Positions 34,430 through 43,312 are shown, numbered from the stretch's first letter. The stretch: 64,000 nt of DNA from Lachnospiraceae bacterium (GCA_022510745.1 JAFLSY010000003.1:186001-250000), one strand, 5' to 3'. Numbers and translations are program-made. Notes: generated from the letters alone by a model not told the origin.

Positions 34430-36161
34430 CCGCTTCTTCCTCCTTATCCGTCTGGGAATAATAGATTTCCTGATAAGGCACGCAAGTCTGAAGCAGTTCT
34501 TCATGGGTTCCCACACCTGCAATTTCTCCATTGTCCAGTACAATGATCTTATCCGCATCTTTCACCGAATTGATCCGCTGCGCGATGACAAGCTTCGTCA
34601 TACCGGTCAGTTCCTCTCGAAACGCTTTACGGATGCGGGCATCGGTAGCCATATCCACTGCACTGGTGGAATCATCCAGAATCAAAATTTTAGGACGTTT
34701 TAACAGCGCTCTGGCAATACAGATTCTCTGCCTTTGTCCTCCTGAGAGATTAACACCGCCCTGCTCCAGTTCGGTTTCATAGCCTTCGGGAAATGAACTG
34801 ATAAAGTCATCCGCCTGTGCGATTCTGCAGGACCAGCGTAATTCTTCTAAATCCGCGTTTTCATTTCCCCAGCGCAGATTTTCCGCAATGGTACCGGAAA
34901 AGAGGGTATTCTTCTGCAGCACCACGGAAATGCTCTCCCGCAGTTGATGTAGGGAAAGTTCCCGCACGTCCGTACCGTCCACCAGTACAGCGCCTTCATC
35001 CACGTCATAGAGCCGCGGAATCATGGAAATCAGCGTCGTCTTTCCGCTGCCGGTGGAGCCTACGATGCCCACCAGTTCCCCTCCGCCAATGGAAAAGTTG
35101 ATATTCTTTAATACCTGTTCTGCATTCTCCTTAAAATAGCGAAACGATACCTGTTTAAAGGCAATCTCTCCCCTCTCTATCGTCTGTTCGAGATGGGCCG
35201 CATGCTCGTCATTTAATTTGATCTCGGCACTTAACACCTCCGAAATACGCCTGTCGGAAGCCGCCGCCCTGGTCCCCTGCAAAAAGATATTTGCCAGAAA
35301 ATCCAACGCCATCAGTATTTGGGACAGATAGGTGATAAAGGCAGTCAGCGTACCGATCTCCATATTTCCTACCATAATCTGTTTTCCCGCGATCAACACT
35401 ACAGCCAGAGTCGTCACGCTGATGGCAAAGGTGGAAAGGGGCTGCAGCAGGAGCATCATCTTTAAAGCGGATACGCTTTTTTGAATCAGTTCTTCATTCA
35501 CACGCCTAAACTTTTTCTTTTCATGCTCCTCCCTGACAAAGGACTTGATCACATATTCATTGGTAATGGTTTCATTAATGGTATTATTTAAGCCATCCAG
35601 TTTTTTCTGCATCAGTGTGTACCGGGGAGAAGCCAGCCGGATGATCAGAGCGATCATGAACGCTAAGAGCGGCACTACGATACATAGAATCATCGTCAGT
35701 TCGGAATTCAAAATAAAGGACATAACCAGAGCCCCGATCAGCATAACGGGACTGCGGAATACCCCTCGCAGCAACGACTGGGTAAAAGTCTGTATCTGGG
35801 TCACATCGTTGGTGATTCTTGTAATCAGGGAACCTGTAGAAAAATCATCGATATTGGAAAAAGAAAATTTCTGGATCTTTACAAAAGCCTTCTGCCGCAC
35901 ATCTGCTGCCAGATGGGCCGCACCCTTAATGGCAAAATGCGCTCCCAGTACGCCCGTGATCAGCATGCCGATCGCAATAAAAAGCATATAGATGCCATTC
36001 CTAAGGATATAAACGGTATCTCCTACAGCCGCCCCCTTATCAATGATATTGGCATTGATAAAAGGCAGGATAAACTCGCCGCTGGCCTCTAAGATCATAA
36101 AGAAAGGTCCCAGTATAAAGCAGTAAAAATACCGTTTGACCGTATCTTTGTATTTACTCAT
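34422..36161 (-). CDS. ABC exporter half-transporter, degenerate-site subunit
   Basis: 579 residues: six membrane helices, then a nucleotide domain with Walker A GSTGSGKTT and canonical signature LSGGQRQR. The catalytic Glu is replaced by Asp (ILILDDSTSAVD) and the switch His by Gln (VIAQRINS). The same Asp/Gln pair marks the degenerate half of heterodimeric exporters such as TM287. The start overlaps the stop of the isomerase-like gene by 8 bases (ATGAGTAA), so it is translationally coupled to both neighbours. It likely exports a drug, lipid or peptide together with its partner. Confidence 0.95.
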   Translation of the reverse strand: MSKYKDTVKRYFYCFILGPFFMILEASGEFILPFINANIIDKGAAVGDTVYILRNGIYMLFIAIGMLITGVLGAHFAIKGAAHLAADVRQKAFVKIQKFSFSNIDDFSTGSLITRITNDVTQIQTFTQSLLRGVFRSPVMLIGALVMSFILNSELTMILCIVVPLLAFMIALIIRLASPRYTLMQKKLDGLNNTINETITNEYVIKSFVREEHEKKKFRRVNEELIQKSVSALKMMLLLQPLSTFAISVTTLAVVLIAGKQIMVGNMEIGTLTAFITYLSQILMALDFLANIFLQGTRAAASDRRISEVLSAEIKLNDEHAAHLEQTIERGEIAFKQVSFRYFKENAEQVLKNINFSIGGGELVGIVGSTGSGKTTLISMIPRLYDVDEGAVLVDGTDVRELSLHQLRESISVVLQKNTLFSGTIAENLRWGNENADLEELRWSCRIAQADDFISSFPEGYETELEQGGVNLSGGQRQRICIARALLKRPKILILDDSTSAVDMATDARIRKAFREELTGMTKLVIAQRINSVKDADKIIVLDNGEIAGVGTHEELLQTCVPYQEIYYSQTDKEEEADE

Positions 36162-37014
36162 TTTCCTCTTTCTCCTTCAACAGATTCTGCAAAAACATTG
36201 CCGAACGTCGAATGCAGTCCTCCTGAGCGGGCGCATCAAAATGTTCGATCGCAAAAAAACCGTCATAACCGGTCTTCTGCAGCCTCTTTACCAGTTCCCC
36301 AATGGGCAGGTAACCCTCTCCCACCGCTACGGAGCGCAGGCCACGGTTATTGCCTCCCGGCGCTTTCGCTTCCTCTCCTCTGTCCTTACAGTGCACGTGA
36401 GCCACATAATCACCAAGCAGTTCATAAGCTTCTGTAACATTCTCGCCACTGTAGGCAAAATTCCCCATATCTAAGGTAAATTTCAGTCCGGGTACGTTTT
36501 TTAGAAACCAGAGCACACCGTTCGTGCGGGAAAGCGGGGAGGTTCTGCCGTCAAAATCCTCCACCGTCACCTCTATACCCTTCCTGTTTGCGCGCATAAT
36601 AATACTGCAAAGACCTGCCGTCATTTTCCGTACGCTCGCATTATGTTCCATAAACTCAGCCGTACGCTCATAACTCTCGCAACAGTCCTGCAGTTTCTCC
36701 GATTCTCCTGAAGATAAAAAGCCGGGTACTACAAGAATCCGTCCAGCTCCCATCCTATTCGCCATATCAATATGCCGTTTACTTCTTTCTTCCTCATCCC
36801 GATTGCCCATATCATAAAAGGCATAGATACAGCTGACCGTAAGTCCCGCCTCTCTCAGCATATCCGGTATCTTGGAATTTTCGCTGAGTGCGTCCAGACT
36901 TATTTCCACTCCCTCAATTCCCGACTGCCTGCACATACATAACAGTTCTGGTATCGCTTTGCCTGATTGCTCTGCCGCCTGTAAAATATGGTCATAAAAA
37001 ACAGAAATTTTCAA
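36154..37014 (-). CDS. Sugar phosphate isomerase/epimerase-like TIM barrel
   Basis: 286 residues from a TTG codon at 37014, which has GAGGAG 8 bases upstream. A GTG start at 37038 would place that site inside the gene. The AP-endonuclease-2 / xylose-isomerase-like fold is visible in CRQSGIEGVEISLDALS, EVTVEDFDG, KFTLDMGNFAYSGEN, VAHVHCKDRG and GYDGFFAIEHFD. The Glu, Asp, His and Glu residues there would bind the divalent metal. Members isomerise or epimerise keto sugars, or dehydrate inositol derivatives. The upstream ThuA gene is a common partner in sugar catabolic clusters. Confidence 0.85.
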   Translation of the reverse strand: MKISVFYDHILQAAEQSGKAIPELLCMCRQSGIEGVEISLDALSENSKIPDMLREAGLTVSCIYAFYDMGNRDEEERSKRHIDMANRMGAGRILVVPGFLSSGESEKLQDCCESYERTAEFMEHNASVRKMTAGLCSIIMRANRKGIEVTVEDFDGRTSPLSRTNGVLWFLKNVPGLKFTLDMGNFAYSGENVTEAYELLGDYVAHVHCKDRGEEAKAPGGNNRGLRSVAVGEGYLPIGELVKRLQKTGYDGFFAIEHFDAPAQEDCIRRSAMFLQNLLKEKEENE

Positions 37015-37029
37015 AATGATGACTCCTCT

Positions 37030-37070
37030 GCCGGTCACATTACCCTTTACTCATTGCTCCCATGACCGGC
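37030..37070. repeat. Inverted repeat in front of the isomerase-like gene
   Basis: Perfect 8-base arms GCCGGTCA (37030-37037) and TGACCGGC (37063-37070) with a 25-base loop, in the gap between ThuA and the isomerase-like gene. One arm abuts the GAGGAG ribosome binding site. Without a T-run it is not a terminator. It may affect translation or RNA processing. Confidence 0.45.
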
Positions 37071-37088
37071 TTCCCGCTCCTGTGGAGC

Positions 37089-37817
37089 TTAATCCGTGGG
37101 CGGAAACTCCGCAGGAGGGCATTCTTTATTAGCAAGTTCTCTTCTTGCCCCTTCCGCAGGTGCACAGAAGCGAACCGCATTTTGGATAACCCGCTGAATG
37201 GGCTCCATATAATAGGTAGGATGCGTCTCATGTCCGGGCTGAAAATAAAATATCTTTCCCAATCCCCGGGTAAAGGTACAGCCGCTGCGGAACACCTCGC
37301 CGCCCGCAAACCACCCTAAAAAAACGACATCATCCGGTTTGGGAATATCAAAATACTCTCCGTACATCTCTTCCTCGGGAAGTTCAAAACTTTCGGGCAG
37401 TCCTGCAGCAATGGGATGCGTCGGCGCAATGCACCAGATTCTCTCCCTATCCCCATGACGCCATTTCAAGGTCATGGAGGTTCCCAACAGTCCCCGCAGG
37501 ATTTTACTGTAGTGGGCCGAGTGCAGCGCTATTAACCCCATTCCAGCCAGCACATGCTGCTTTACCCGCTCCGCTACCGTATCGGAAAATTCCTTTTGCA
37601 GGGCATGGCTCCAGATGATCAGTACATCCGTATTCTGCAGTACCTCCTCGCTCAGTCCGTGCTCCTCCTCATAAAAAGTAGCCGTTCTGACCGTAAAGTC
37701 CTGCTCCCTTTTTAAAAAACCTGCAATACAGCCGTGAATACCCTCCGGATAAACCCGTCGGATATCCTCACATTCCCGCTCATGCTTTCCTTCATTCCAA
37801 ACTGTTACCCGAATCAT
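37089..37817 (-). CDS. ThuA domain protein
   Basis: 242 residues, a single ThuA-like (glutamine-amidotransferase-like fold) domain: VTVWNEGKHER, VLIIWSHALQKEF, GLIALHSAHYSKILRGLLGTS, THPIAAGLPESFELPEEEMYGE and FYFQPGHETHPTYY. ThuA from Rhizobium is tied to trehalose and 3-keto-sugar metabolism, and homologues usually sit beside Gfo/Idh dehydrogenases and TIM-barrel isomerases. Here only the isomerase partner is present. GGGAG precedes the ATG, and the gene begins 20 bases after the channel gene ends. Confidence 0.88.
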   Translation of the reverse strand: MIRVTVWNEGKHERECEDIRRVYPEGIHGCIAGFLKREQDFTVRTATFYEEEHGLSEEVLQNTDVLIIWSHALQKEFSDTVAERVKQHVLAGMGLIALHSAHYSKILRGLLGTSMTLKWRHGDRERIWCIAPTHPIAAGLPESFELPEEEMYGEYFDIPKPDDVVFLGWFAGGEVFRSGCTFTRGLGKIFYFQPGHETHPTYYMEPIQRVIQNAVRFCAPAEGARRELANKECPPAEFPPTD

Positions 37818-37837
37818 GCTTCTCCCTTTTATGTCTG

Positions 37838-39685
37838 TCAGTCTTCCGCAATCACAATCAGATAGTCCTCCGGGTCATATACCACCCTCTCCGATTTCTG
37901 CGGATTGGTTACAATAATGGTCTTTCCGTCACGCACCTGCTTATAGCCCACTGCGATATGCCCTTTGCGGGACGCGCTTTCCGTCAGAGTATAGAAATTG
38001 ACCGGCACGCCGGTTTTAACATAATCCCCGATCGGCTTCATATACAATTCTGATCCCTCTTCATCCAAAATATCCTCAAAGAGCGCCTGTAATTCGCGGT
38101 TTTCTGCGATCTGCGTCATGATCAGGTTCACGATATTGGAACCGATCACCAGATCCTCTACCCGAATCTGGGCTGCCAGCCGCTGGTTGTTGCTCTTTTT
38201 CATCTCACTGGTAATGGTAAAGACTTTATGCTGCTTTTGCGAAATATCCCGCAGGAAGATCAACTGCAGCAGCGTCTGTGCGTCGGAAGCCTCCGGCTCC
38301 AAGTCGTCGCTGCTTAAGATCAGAACATCATCCACTTCCTCTGTCAGCAGTTTTTCCAAGAGTCCGGGATTCACACCTTCACTCTCTATCTGGTCGATCA
38401 CAATATTTCTGTATCCGGCCTCGTCAAGCTCCACCATGTTCTCTGCCACTATTTTGACGTGGGAATTCTTTGCCACATAGCAGTCGTACTCCGCAAGAAT
38501 GCGGGGCAGCATGCTGTTGGAGCCTAAAATCAGCAGCGTTTCAGGTATGGGCTCACGTATACTGCATTCTTTTACGATCAGCTCTTCCTCCACCAAAATC
38601 TCCTCAGAGCCAAATTCAAAGGATCCGTCGTCCTCCTCTAAGAGAATGACTTCATCCCCTTCTTCCAGACGGGTATCCATGGGCGGATTCATATGAGGAC
38701 CGTCCTCCTTACGGATACCGAACACCACCGCCTTGGGAAAGAGATTTAAAAGTTCTTTTAAGGTCTTGCCGTACAACTCCGGAATCTTTTCAAAATACAG
38801 CTCGTCCCCGTCATAGTCGAACAACTCTATCAGCACATTGGAAAGACCGGGCTGCCTGCAGGTGTGCGCAATGATTCTGGAAATCGCGTCATTGACGTGG
38901 ATGACCTCGGCCCTGCCCTCCCCGGCAATCCGCGCCGCAACTACATTCTGTTCGTCCTCAATGGCGGCGGTTATGTATAAATCCTCCCGGTATAGCTGCC
39001 TGCCCTTTAAAAAGGAGGTCAGCGACAAGATCACTTTAATGGTCTCTGCATCATCATAGAGGTTGATGATAACAGAGCGGCTTCTCTCCACTGCACACCG
39101 CTCCAGGATGTGGGCCGCCGCCAACGGACCGCTTCTGCAGATCACGCGGGTGGTCTTGAAATCCTTGATATGAGCGGCGATCTCCTCCTCCATCTCTTCC
39201 TTTTCCTGAACACCTGCCACTACGATACAGCCGTTCTTATGGTTGGAATTGGCCTCGATCAACTCGTTCAACAAGGTATAAATATTGTCGTTGAAGCCCA
39301 GAATTACCGTATGACCCTCCTCTATAACCGTGGAAGTACCCTTTCTGAGCTGCTTTAATTTCTCTTCAAAACCGGTGGTAATAATACCGATCAGGATACT
39401 GGTAACGAAAATACCGTATAAGGTCATCACTGTCAGCACACCGATATACACAAGATTGTCCAGTTCATTTCCTGCCAAAGTGCCCGGATCCATCGTATGC
39501 ATCAAGCTGACCCATGTCAGTTTTGCATAACTGCCCTCTTTACCGGAAAACAGGGCAACCAAACCGGCTATTCCCACCACGATTACCGTAATTCCGGCTA
39601 AGAGTCCTATCAGAGCAATGGTGCCCTTGGACATGATATTATCAAATTCATATCGCAGTTTCTCCCTAAGGGTTCGCTTTCTCAT
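37838..39685 (-). CDS. CASTOR/POLLUX-type ion channel protein
   Basis: 615 residues. Two or three membrane helices in the first 120 residues (IALIGLLAGITVIVVGIAGLVALF and VYIGVLTVMTLYGIFVTSILIGII) flank a pore-like loop, SLMHTMDPGTLAG. The rest is two tandem RCK-like Rossmann domains: VILGFNDNIYTLLNELIEAN, then LLILGSNSMLPRILAEY. In plants CASTOR/POLLUX are nuclear cation channels. The bacterial homologues are poorly studied, and the MDPGT loop is typical of them. The start overlaps the HD-GYP gene by 20 bases, so production should be coupled to that regulator. It probably responds to a nucleotide or ion bound by the RCK-like domains. Confidence 0.85.
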   Translation of the reverse strand: MRKRTLREKLRYEFDNIMSKGTIALIGLLAGITVIVVGIAGLVALFSGKEGSYAKLTWVSLMHTMDPGTLAGNELDNLVYIGVLTVMTLYGIFVTSILIGIITTGFEEKLKQLRKGTSTVIEEGHTVILGFNDNIYTLLNELIEANSNHKNGCIVVAGVQEKEEMEEEIAAHIKDFKTTRVICRSGPLAAAHILERCAVERSRSVIINLYDDAETIKVILSLTSFLKGRQLYREDLYITAAIEDEQNVVAARIAGEGRAEVIHVNDAISRIIAHTCRQPGLSNVLIELFDYDGDELYFEKIPELYGKTLKELLNLFPKAVVFGIRKEDGPHMNPPMDTRLEEGDEVILLEEDDGSFEFGSEEILVEEELIVKECSIREPIPETLLILGSNSMLPRILAEYDCYVAKNSHVKIVAENMVELDEAGYRNIVIDQIESEGVNPGLLEKLLTEEVDDVLILSSDDLEPEASDAQTLLQLIFLRDISQKQHKVFTITSEMKKSNNQRLAAQIRVEDLVIGSNIVNLIMTQIAENRELQALFEDILDEEGSELYMKPIGDYVKTGVPVNFYTLTESASRKGHIAVGYKQVRDGKTIIVTNPQKSERVVYDPEDYLIVIAED

Positions 39686-40793
39686 TCGTAGCTGTCTCTC
39701 CGTCCTTTTTCTTCACACACTCTTCCAATTCCGCCCGCGCATTGCGGAAGCATTCCATCAGCTTGGGAGAAAATACGCCGCATTCGCCTTGCAGGATCAT
39801 ATTATGCGCTTCTTCCAGCGAATAGGCTTCTTTATAAATTCTCTCTCCGGTCAGACCGTCATACACGTCAGCCAAAGAAACCAACTGGGCGGAAATAGGA
39901 GTGTCATCCCCTTTTAATCCATCCGGATAACCGCGTCCGTCATATCTCTCATGATGGTGTCTGCAGATTTCCAGACTACAGCGCACATACTCCTCAGCCC
40001 AGAACTCCGATATACTTTTTATAATAACTTCTCCTCGTATGGTATGGGATTTTACATAATCAAATTCCTGAGAAGTCAATTTTCCGGGCTTTAGCAATAT
40101 GCTGTCGGGAATGGCAATCTTTCCCACATCATGCAGGGCGCTGGCGGATACAATGGTCTTAATGATATCCTTTGTCAGTCCGTATTCCGGATATGCCTTC
40201 ATCAAATGCTCCGCCAATACTCTGGTCAGCTCCTGGACATGTAAGATATGATTGCTGTTCTCGGACTCCGTGTTGCGATATTCCACCAGGCTTCCCAGCG
40301 TATAGATCATATTTTCATTACTTTTCCGCAGTTTTTCCGCCTGATCCTGAAGCAGCTTATACTGGTTTTTCAATGCTACCGACTGCTGCTCATACTTACT
40401 CTGATACTCACCCTTCTGCAGATACAGATTTACAATCCTATTTACACGCTTCTTGATCATCTTGCCTTCAAAAGGCTTCTTGATAAAGTCTGCAATACCG
40501 TAATCAAAACATTTTTCTACCAGATGGATGTCCTGCTCGCTTGTCACCATCAGCACAGGCAGTCTTTCAACATAACCCTTTTCAGCCATGACCCCCAGTA
40601 CCTGTATGCCATCCATTACAGGCATGACAATGTCTAGCAGCATTGCAACGATATCCTTATTCTGCTTCTCCAAAACTTCAAGCGCCACTTTTCCGTTTTC
40701 CGCCTCAAGAATTTCAAAGTCATCCTTTAAGATATTCTGCAGTATCTGGCGGTTGAATTTCATATCATCTACAATTAAAATTTTATTACCCAT
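39666..40793 (-). CDS. Response regulator with HD-GYP phosphodiesterase domain
   Basis: 375 residues. Receiver domain (1-125): acidic pocket ILIVDD, phospho-acceptor Asp in MLLDIVMP, Thr in VMVTSEQ, Lys in FIKKPFEG. A coiled-coil linker (about 128-170) leads to an HD-GYP domain with SALHDVGKIAIP, KSHTIRGEV, CRHHHERYDGRGYPDGLKG and LADVYDGLTG. Such proteins hydrolyse c-di-GMP (or cGAMP) when phosphorylated. No histidine kinase gene is adjacent, so the input is unknown. It stands between a FapA-like gene (34-base gap) and a channel gene (overlap). Confidence 0.94.
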   Translation of the reverse strand: MGNKILIVDDMKFNRQILQNILKDDFEILEAENGKVALEVLEKQNKDIVAMLLDIVMPVMDGIQVLGVMAEKGYVERLPVLMVTSEQDIHLVEKCFDYGIADFIKKPFEGKMIKKRVNRIVNLYLQKGEYQSKYEQQSVALKNQYKLLQDQAEKLRKSNENMIYTLGSLVEYRNTESENSNHILHVQELTRVLAEHLMKAYPEYGLTKDIIKTIVSASALHDVGKIAIPDSILLKPGKLTSQEFDYVKSHTIRGEVIIKSISEFWAEEYVRCSLEICRHHHERYDGRGYPDGLKGDDTPISAQLVSLADVYDGLTGERIYKEAYSLEEAHNMILQGECGVFSPKLMECFRNARAELEECVKKKDGETATNEKANP

Positions 40794-40827
40794 AACCCTT
40801 TATCTCTACCTTTCCCGTATGGCATCC

Positions 40828-43023
40828 TTAATTATTGATTATCTCCAATCGGTTGTTCTTGAGCTTTACCGTTACATTATATAAATTGGCAGGCTTCCAC
40901 CCAATCCCTTTCATCGCAAACGCTACGCCCTCATAGGCGTTTCCCTTGATCACAATCTGGGTAAGATCCAGCTTTTTGAGATCTTCATCCAGCGCCATTA
41001 TCTTTTCTTCTAATTCCTTAGACTGCTTTTCCTTGGTAAATATCGCATTCTCTAACTTCAGGAAAATATCCATGGTATTACGTATTTCCGGCGCATACTT
41101 GGCTTGAAAATCCTCATAGGACTTTTTCAGAGTTTCTAATTCTCCCGCAACCTTCTTGATCTCTTCCTCCGTACGGAATCTTTCCCTCTTTGCCTCGTCA
41201 CCGATGGTGATCGCCAGACTGGTTGCAACTCCCACACGGTTTCCGGCATCATAGGTTTGGATCTCTGTCTTAGATTCCACCTTGCCACCCACTATGGTAT
41301 TCATCACTTCAATCTTACCCTCGGCGAAGAGCTCACTGTGCAGACAGTTGTTGGCCTGAATATTTCCGCCCGCATATACTTTCGTGGATTCAAAGAACTT
41401 GCTGACAATATCCCCTGCCGCTCGTATATAGCCTTTCCCTGCGGAATTCATTCCCTGTTTTAAGATTATGCTTCCGCCGCATTCAATCATAGCAGCACCC
41501 ACGGAGCCTTCTATCATAATATCATCTGTAGCTTTGATCCTGACACCGCTGCCGACCTTCCCCTGAATCACAATGCTGCCGTCAAAGTCCAGATTCCCGG
41601 TAGCTGTCGTAATTTCCTCCAGTATCAGCTTTTTGCTGATATCGATACGGGTGTCTCTGAGCTTGATCATACCATCCATTGCGGCCCAATAGGTTTTCTT
41701 GTCATCATCCACGTGGAATCCGGAACCGGTCAGTCTCTTCATTTCGGTGCCCTTACGGGCTATCACGGGTTCCCCCGTTACCATATAGCCGTCAACGCCT
41801 TCCTCCGCTTCATGGTAGTAGGCAATTTTCTGTCCCTCTTTTACGGTTTCAAACCACTCTATATTCTGATAATCTACGGAATCATCCGCCAACCTACGGG
41901 GTTTTTTCTCCACATTGGTCCTAAAGAAGAACTCATACCAGCCATCCGCACCTTTCTTGGGAATGCTGCCCTGAGCGATCAGAATAGGTTCCGCAGTGTA
42001 TTTTCCCTGTGATATAGTATCCAGTTTATCTTCCTGTATTCCCTTAACAATGCCCTTACTCTCCAAGAAATCCCTTATTTCTTTTTTGGAGAATGTTCTG
42101 CCTTGCTCCGATATGGTCAGGTACGCCTGCATATTCCTCTGAGCGGTAGTAACGGCCATTATATCATCGCCGATGGGCTCCGCCGCCTCTATGGATTCCG
42201 AAGGAAGTTCCTGCTGTTCCAGCTGTTCCTCCTCCATGATCTCCTTTAACAGCTCCTGCCGCATTTTAACCATTTCGTCAGCAGGATACATCAGGCTCTT
42301 ATAAACGCTGACCGGAAGGCCTGCTTCCAACCCCAGACGGATTTCCCGCATCTGCCGCCAACGATACAGGGGATCGGAATAGATTGAGATATCCACTCGC
42401 TGCTCCAGCCCCAGACGGATTTCCCGCATCTGCTGCCAGGTGTACTCTGTCTTGGCATATTCCGTCACATCCAGACCGCTCTTTAGCCCCTTATGTATTT
42501 CGGAGATTGCCACTCCTCTGAAGTCATCTATAAGATAGGGTTCAATATCTATCCCGTCTTCCAGCGCCAGCCGAATACTGTGCAGCTGCTCCGCGTCATA
42601 ACGCATCTTCACATATTTCGATATATCGACTTTCGCCAGTTTCGCTTCCCTGATCTCCTCAATAATGCCTGAATCCAAATTAAGAACGGGAGTTAAGTTT
42701 ATTCCATCATGCAAGCCCAAACGCAGCTGGCGCATTTTCTCGTAGTGAATCTTCGGATCCGCATAAATAGAAATATTCACTCCCTCCAGCAGACCCAGAC
42801 GGATTTCTTCCATTTGAAACCAATCAAATTCCGGCTTGGCATAGTGCTCCACCGGCAGACCTTCTAACAGTCCCTCTCGGATCTGGTACATTTGAAAAGC
42901 CAGAAAATCTTTATTGCGATAGGCTGAAACATCCAATCCGGCATTCAGGCCTTCTTCGATCATCGTAACCTGATCCTGTGTATAACCTTCATTTAATAAA
43001 TCGAGGCGTTCCTTTTGTGTCAT
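40828..43023 (-). CDS. FapA/DUF342 protein with N-terminal 26-residue repeats
   Basis: 731 residues. Residues 15 to about 260 are nine or more units of about 26 residues with consensus WxQMREIRLGLExGVDISIYADPxY. Residues about 300-640 are a FapA-like region with a glycine-rich right-handed beta-helix core (DFDGSIVIQGKVGSGVRI, IEGSVGAAMIECGGSIIL, GYIRAAGDIVSKFF, VYAGGNIQANN). A coiled coil follows (about 615-690) and then a small C-terminal domain. FapA proteins are widespread in Firmicutes and often lie near motility or signalling genes, but their function is unclear. The repeat resembles units in other clostridial proteins of unknown role. GGGGG precedes the ATG. Confidence 0.88.
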   Translation of the reverse strand: MTQKERLDLLNEGYTQDQVTMIEEGLNAGLDVSAYRNKDFLAFQMYQIREGLLEGLPVEHYAKPEFDWFQMEEIRLGLLEGVNISIYADPKIHYEKMRQLRLGLHDGINLTPVLNLDSGIIEEIREAKLAKVDISKYVKMRYDAEQLHSIRLALEDGIDIEPYLIDDFRGVAISEIHKGLKSGLDVTEYAKTEYTWQQMREIRLGLEQRVDISIYSDPLYRWRQMREIRLGLEAGLPVSVYKSLMYPADEMVKMRQELLKEIMEEEQLEQQELPSESIEAAEPIGDDIMAVTTAQRNMQAYLTISEQGRTFSKKEIRDFLESKGIVKGIQEDKLDTISQGKYTAEPILIAQGSIPKKGADGWYEFFFRTNVEKKPRRLADDSVDYQNIEWFETVKEGQKIAYYHEAEEGVDGYMVTGEPVIARKGTEMKRLTGSGFHVDDDKKTYWAAMDGMIKLRDTRIDISKKLILEEITTATGNLDFDGSIVIQGKVGSGVRIKATDDIMIEGSVGAAMIECGGSIILKQGMNSAGKGYIRAAGDIVSKFFESTKVYAGGNIQANNCLHSELFAEGKIEVMNTIVGGKVESKTEIQTYDAGNRVGVATSLAITIGDEAKRERFRTEEEIKKVAGELETLKKSYEDFQAKYAPEIRNTMDIFLKLENAIFTKEKQSKELEEKIMALDEDLKKLDLTQIVIKGNAYEGVAFAMKGIGWKPANLYNVTVKLKNNRLEIINN
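42286..42981. repeat. 78-bp coding repeats of the FapA-like gene
   Basis: Nine units of about 78 bases coding for the 26-residue repeat; one unit is two residues short (near 119-142). The best pair (residues 195-220 and 221-246) shares QMREIRLGLE almost exactly, both also at DNA level (cagacggatttcccgcatct twice on plus near 42340 and 42410), which points to recent duplication of that unit. Confidence 0.85.
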
Positions 43024-43066
43024 CTTTTTCCCCCGTTATATCTTGAAATCAATGGTTTACGCTCTT

Positions 43067-43246
43067 TTACATTTGGTGACGTACCACGCTGTATTCGTCA
43101 TTGGATGAAAAATAAGGGCACTCCCTGCAGTTTCCCGTCAGAAAACGGTACATCTCATCCTCGTCCAAATTGACGTTGCAGGTGTAATATTCCTCTTCTT
43201 CATCATATTCATAATTTGCACAAAAATCACAACTGCTCTCCGCCAT
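43067..43246 (-). CDS. Small Cys-rich DUF6472-like protein
   Basis: 59 residues from the ATG at 43246, with GGGAGGAG upstream; a longer frame exists but its extra part lacks the family pattern. Acidic, with five Cys: CDFC near residue 6-9, one in YYTCNVNLDEDEM and CREC near 42-45, so a small metal site is plausible. The ending CPYFSSNDEYSVVRHQM is what I recall of DUF6472, a family found mostly in Clostridia. Function unknown. It is the first gene after the promoter at 43328-43356 and is 43 bases ahead of the FapA-like gene. Confidence 0.8.
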   Translation of the reverse strand: MAESSCDFCANYEYDEEEEYYTCNVNLDEDEMYRFLTGNCRECPYFSSNDEYSVVRHQM

Positions 43247-43312
43247 ACAGAGCTCCTCCCGGCAGACCGTCCCAAACCATTTCACCAAAAAAGGCAATAC
43301 TCTGACTAAATA

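Noticed and set aside
42286..42981. 78-base periodicity considered as a CRISPR-like or minisatellite array
   Set aside because: The repeats are diverged coding units in one frame with no unique spacers.
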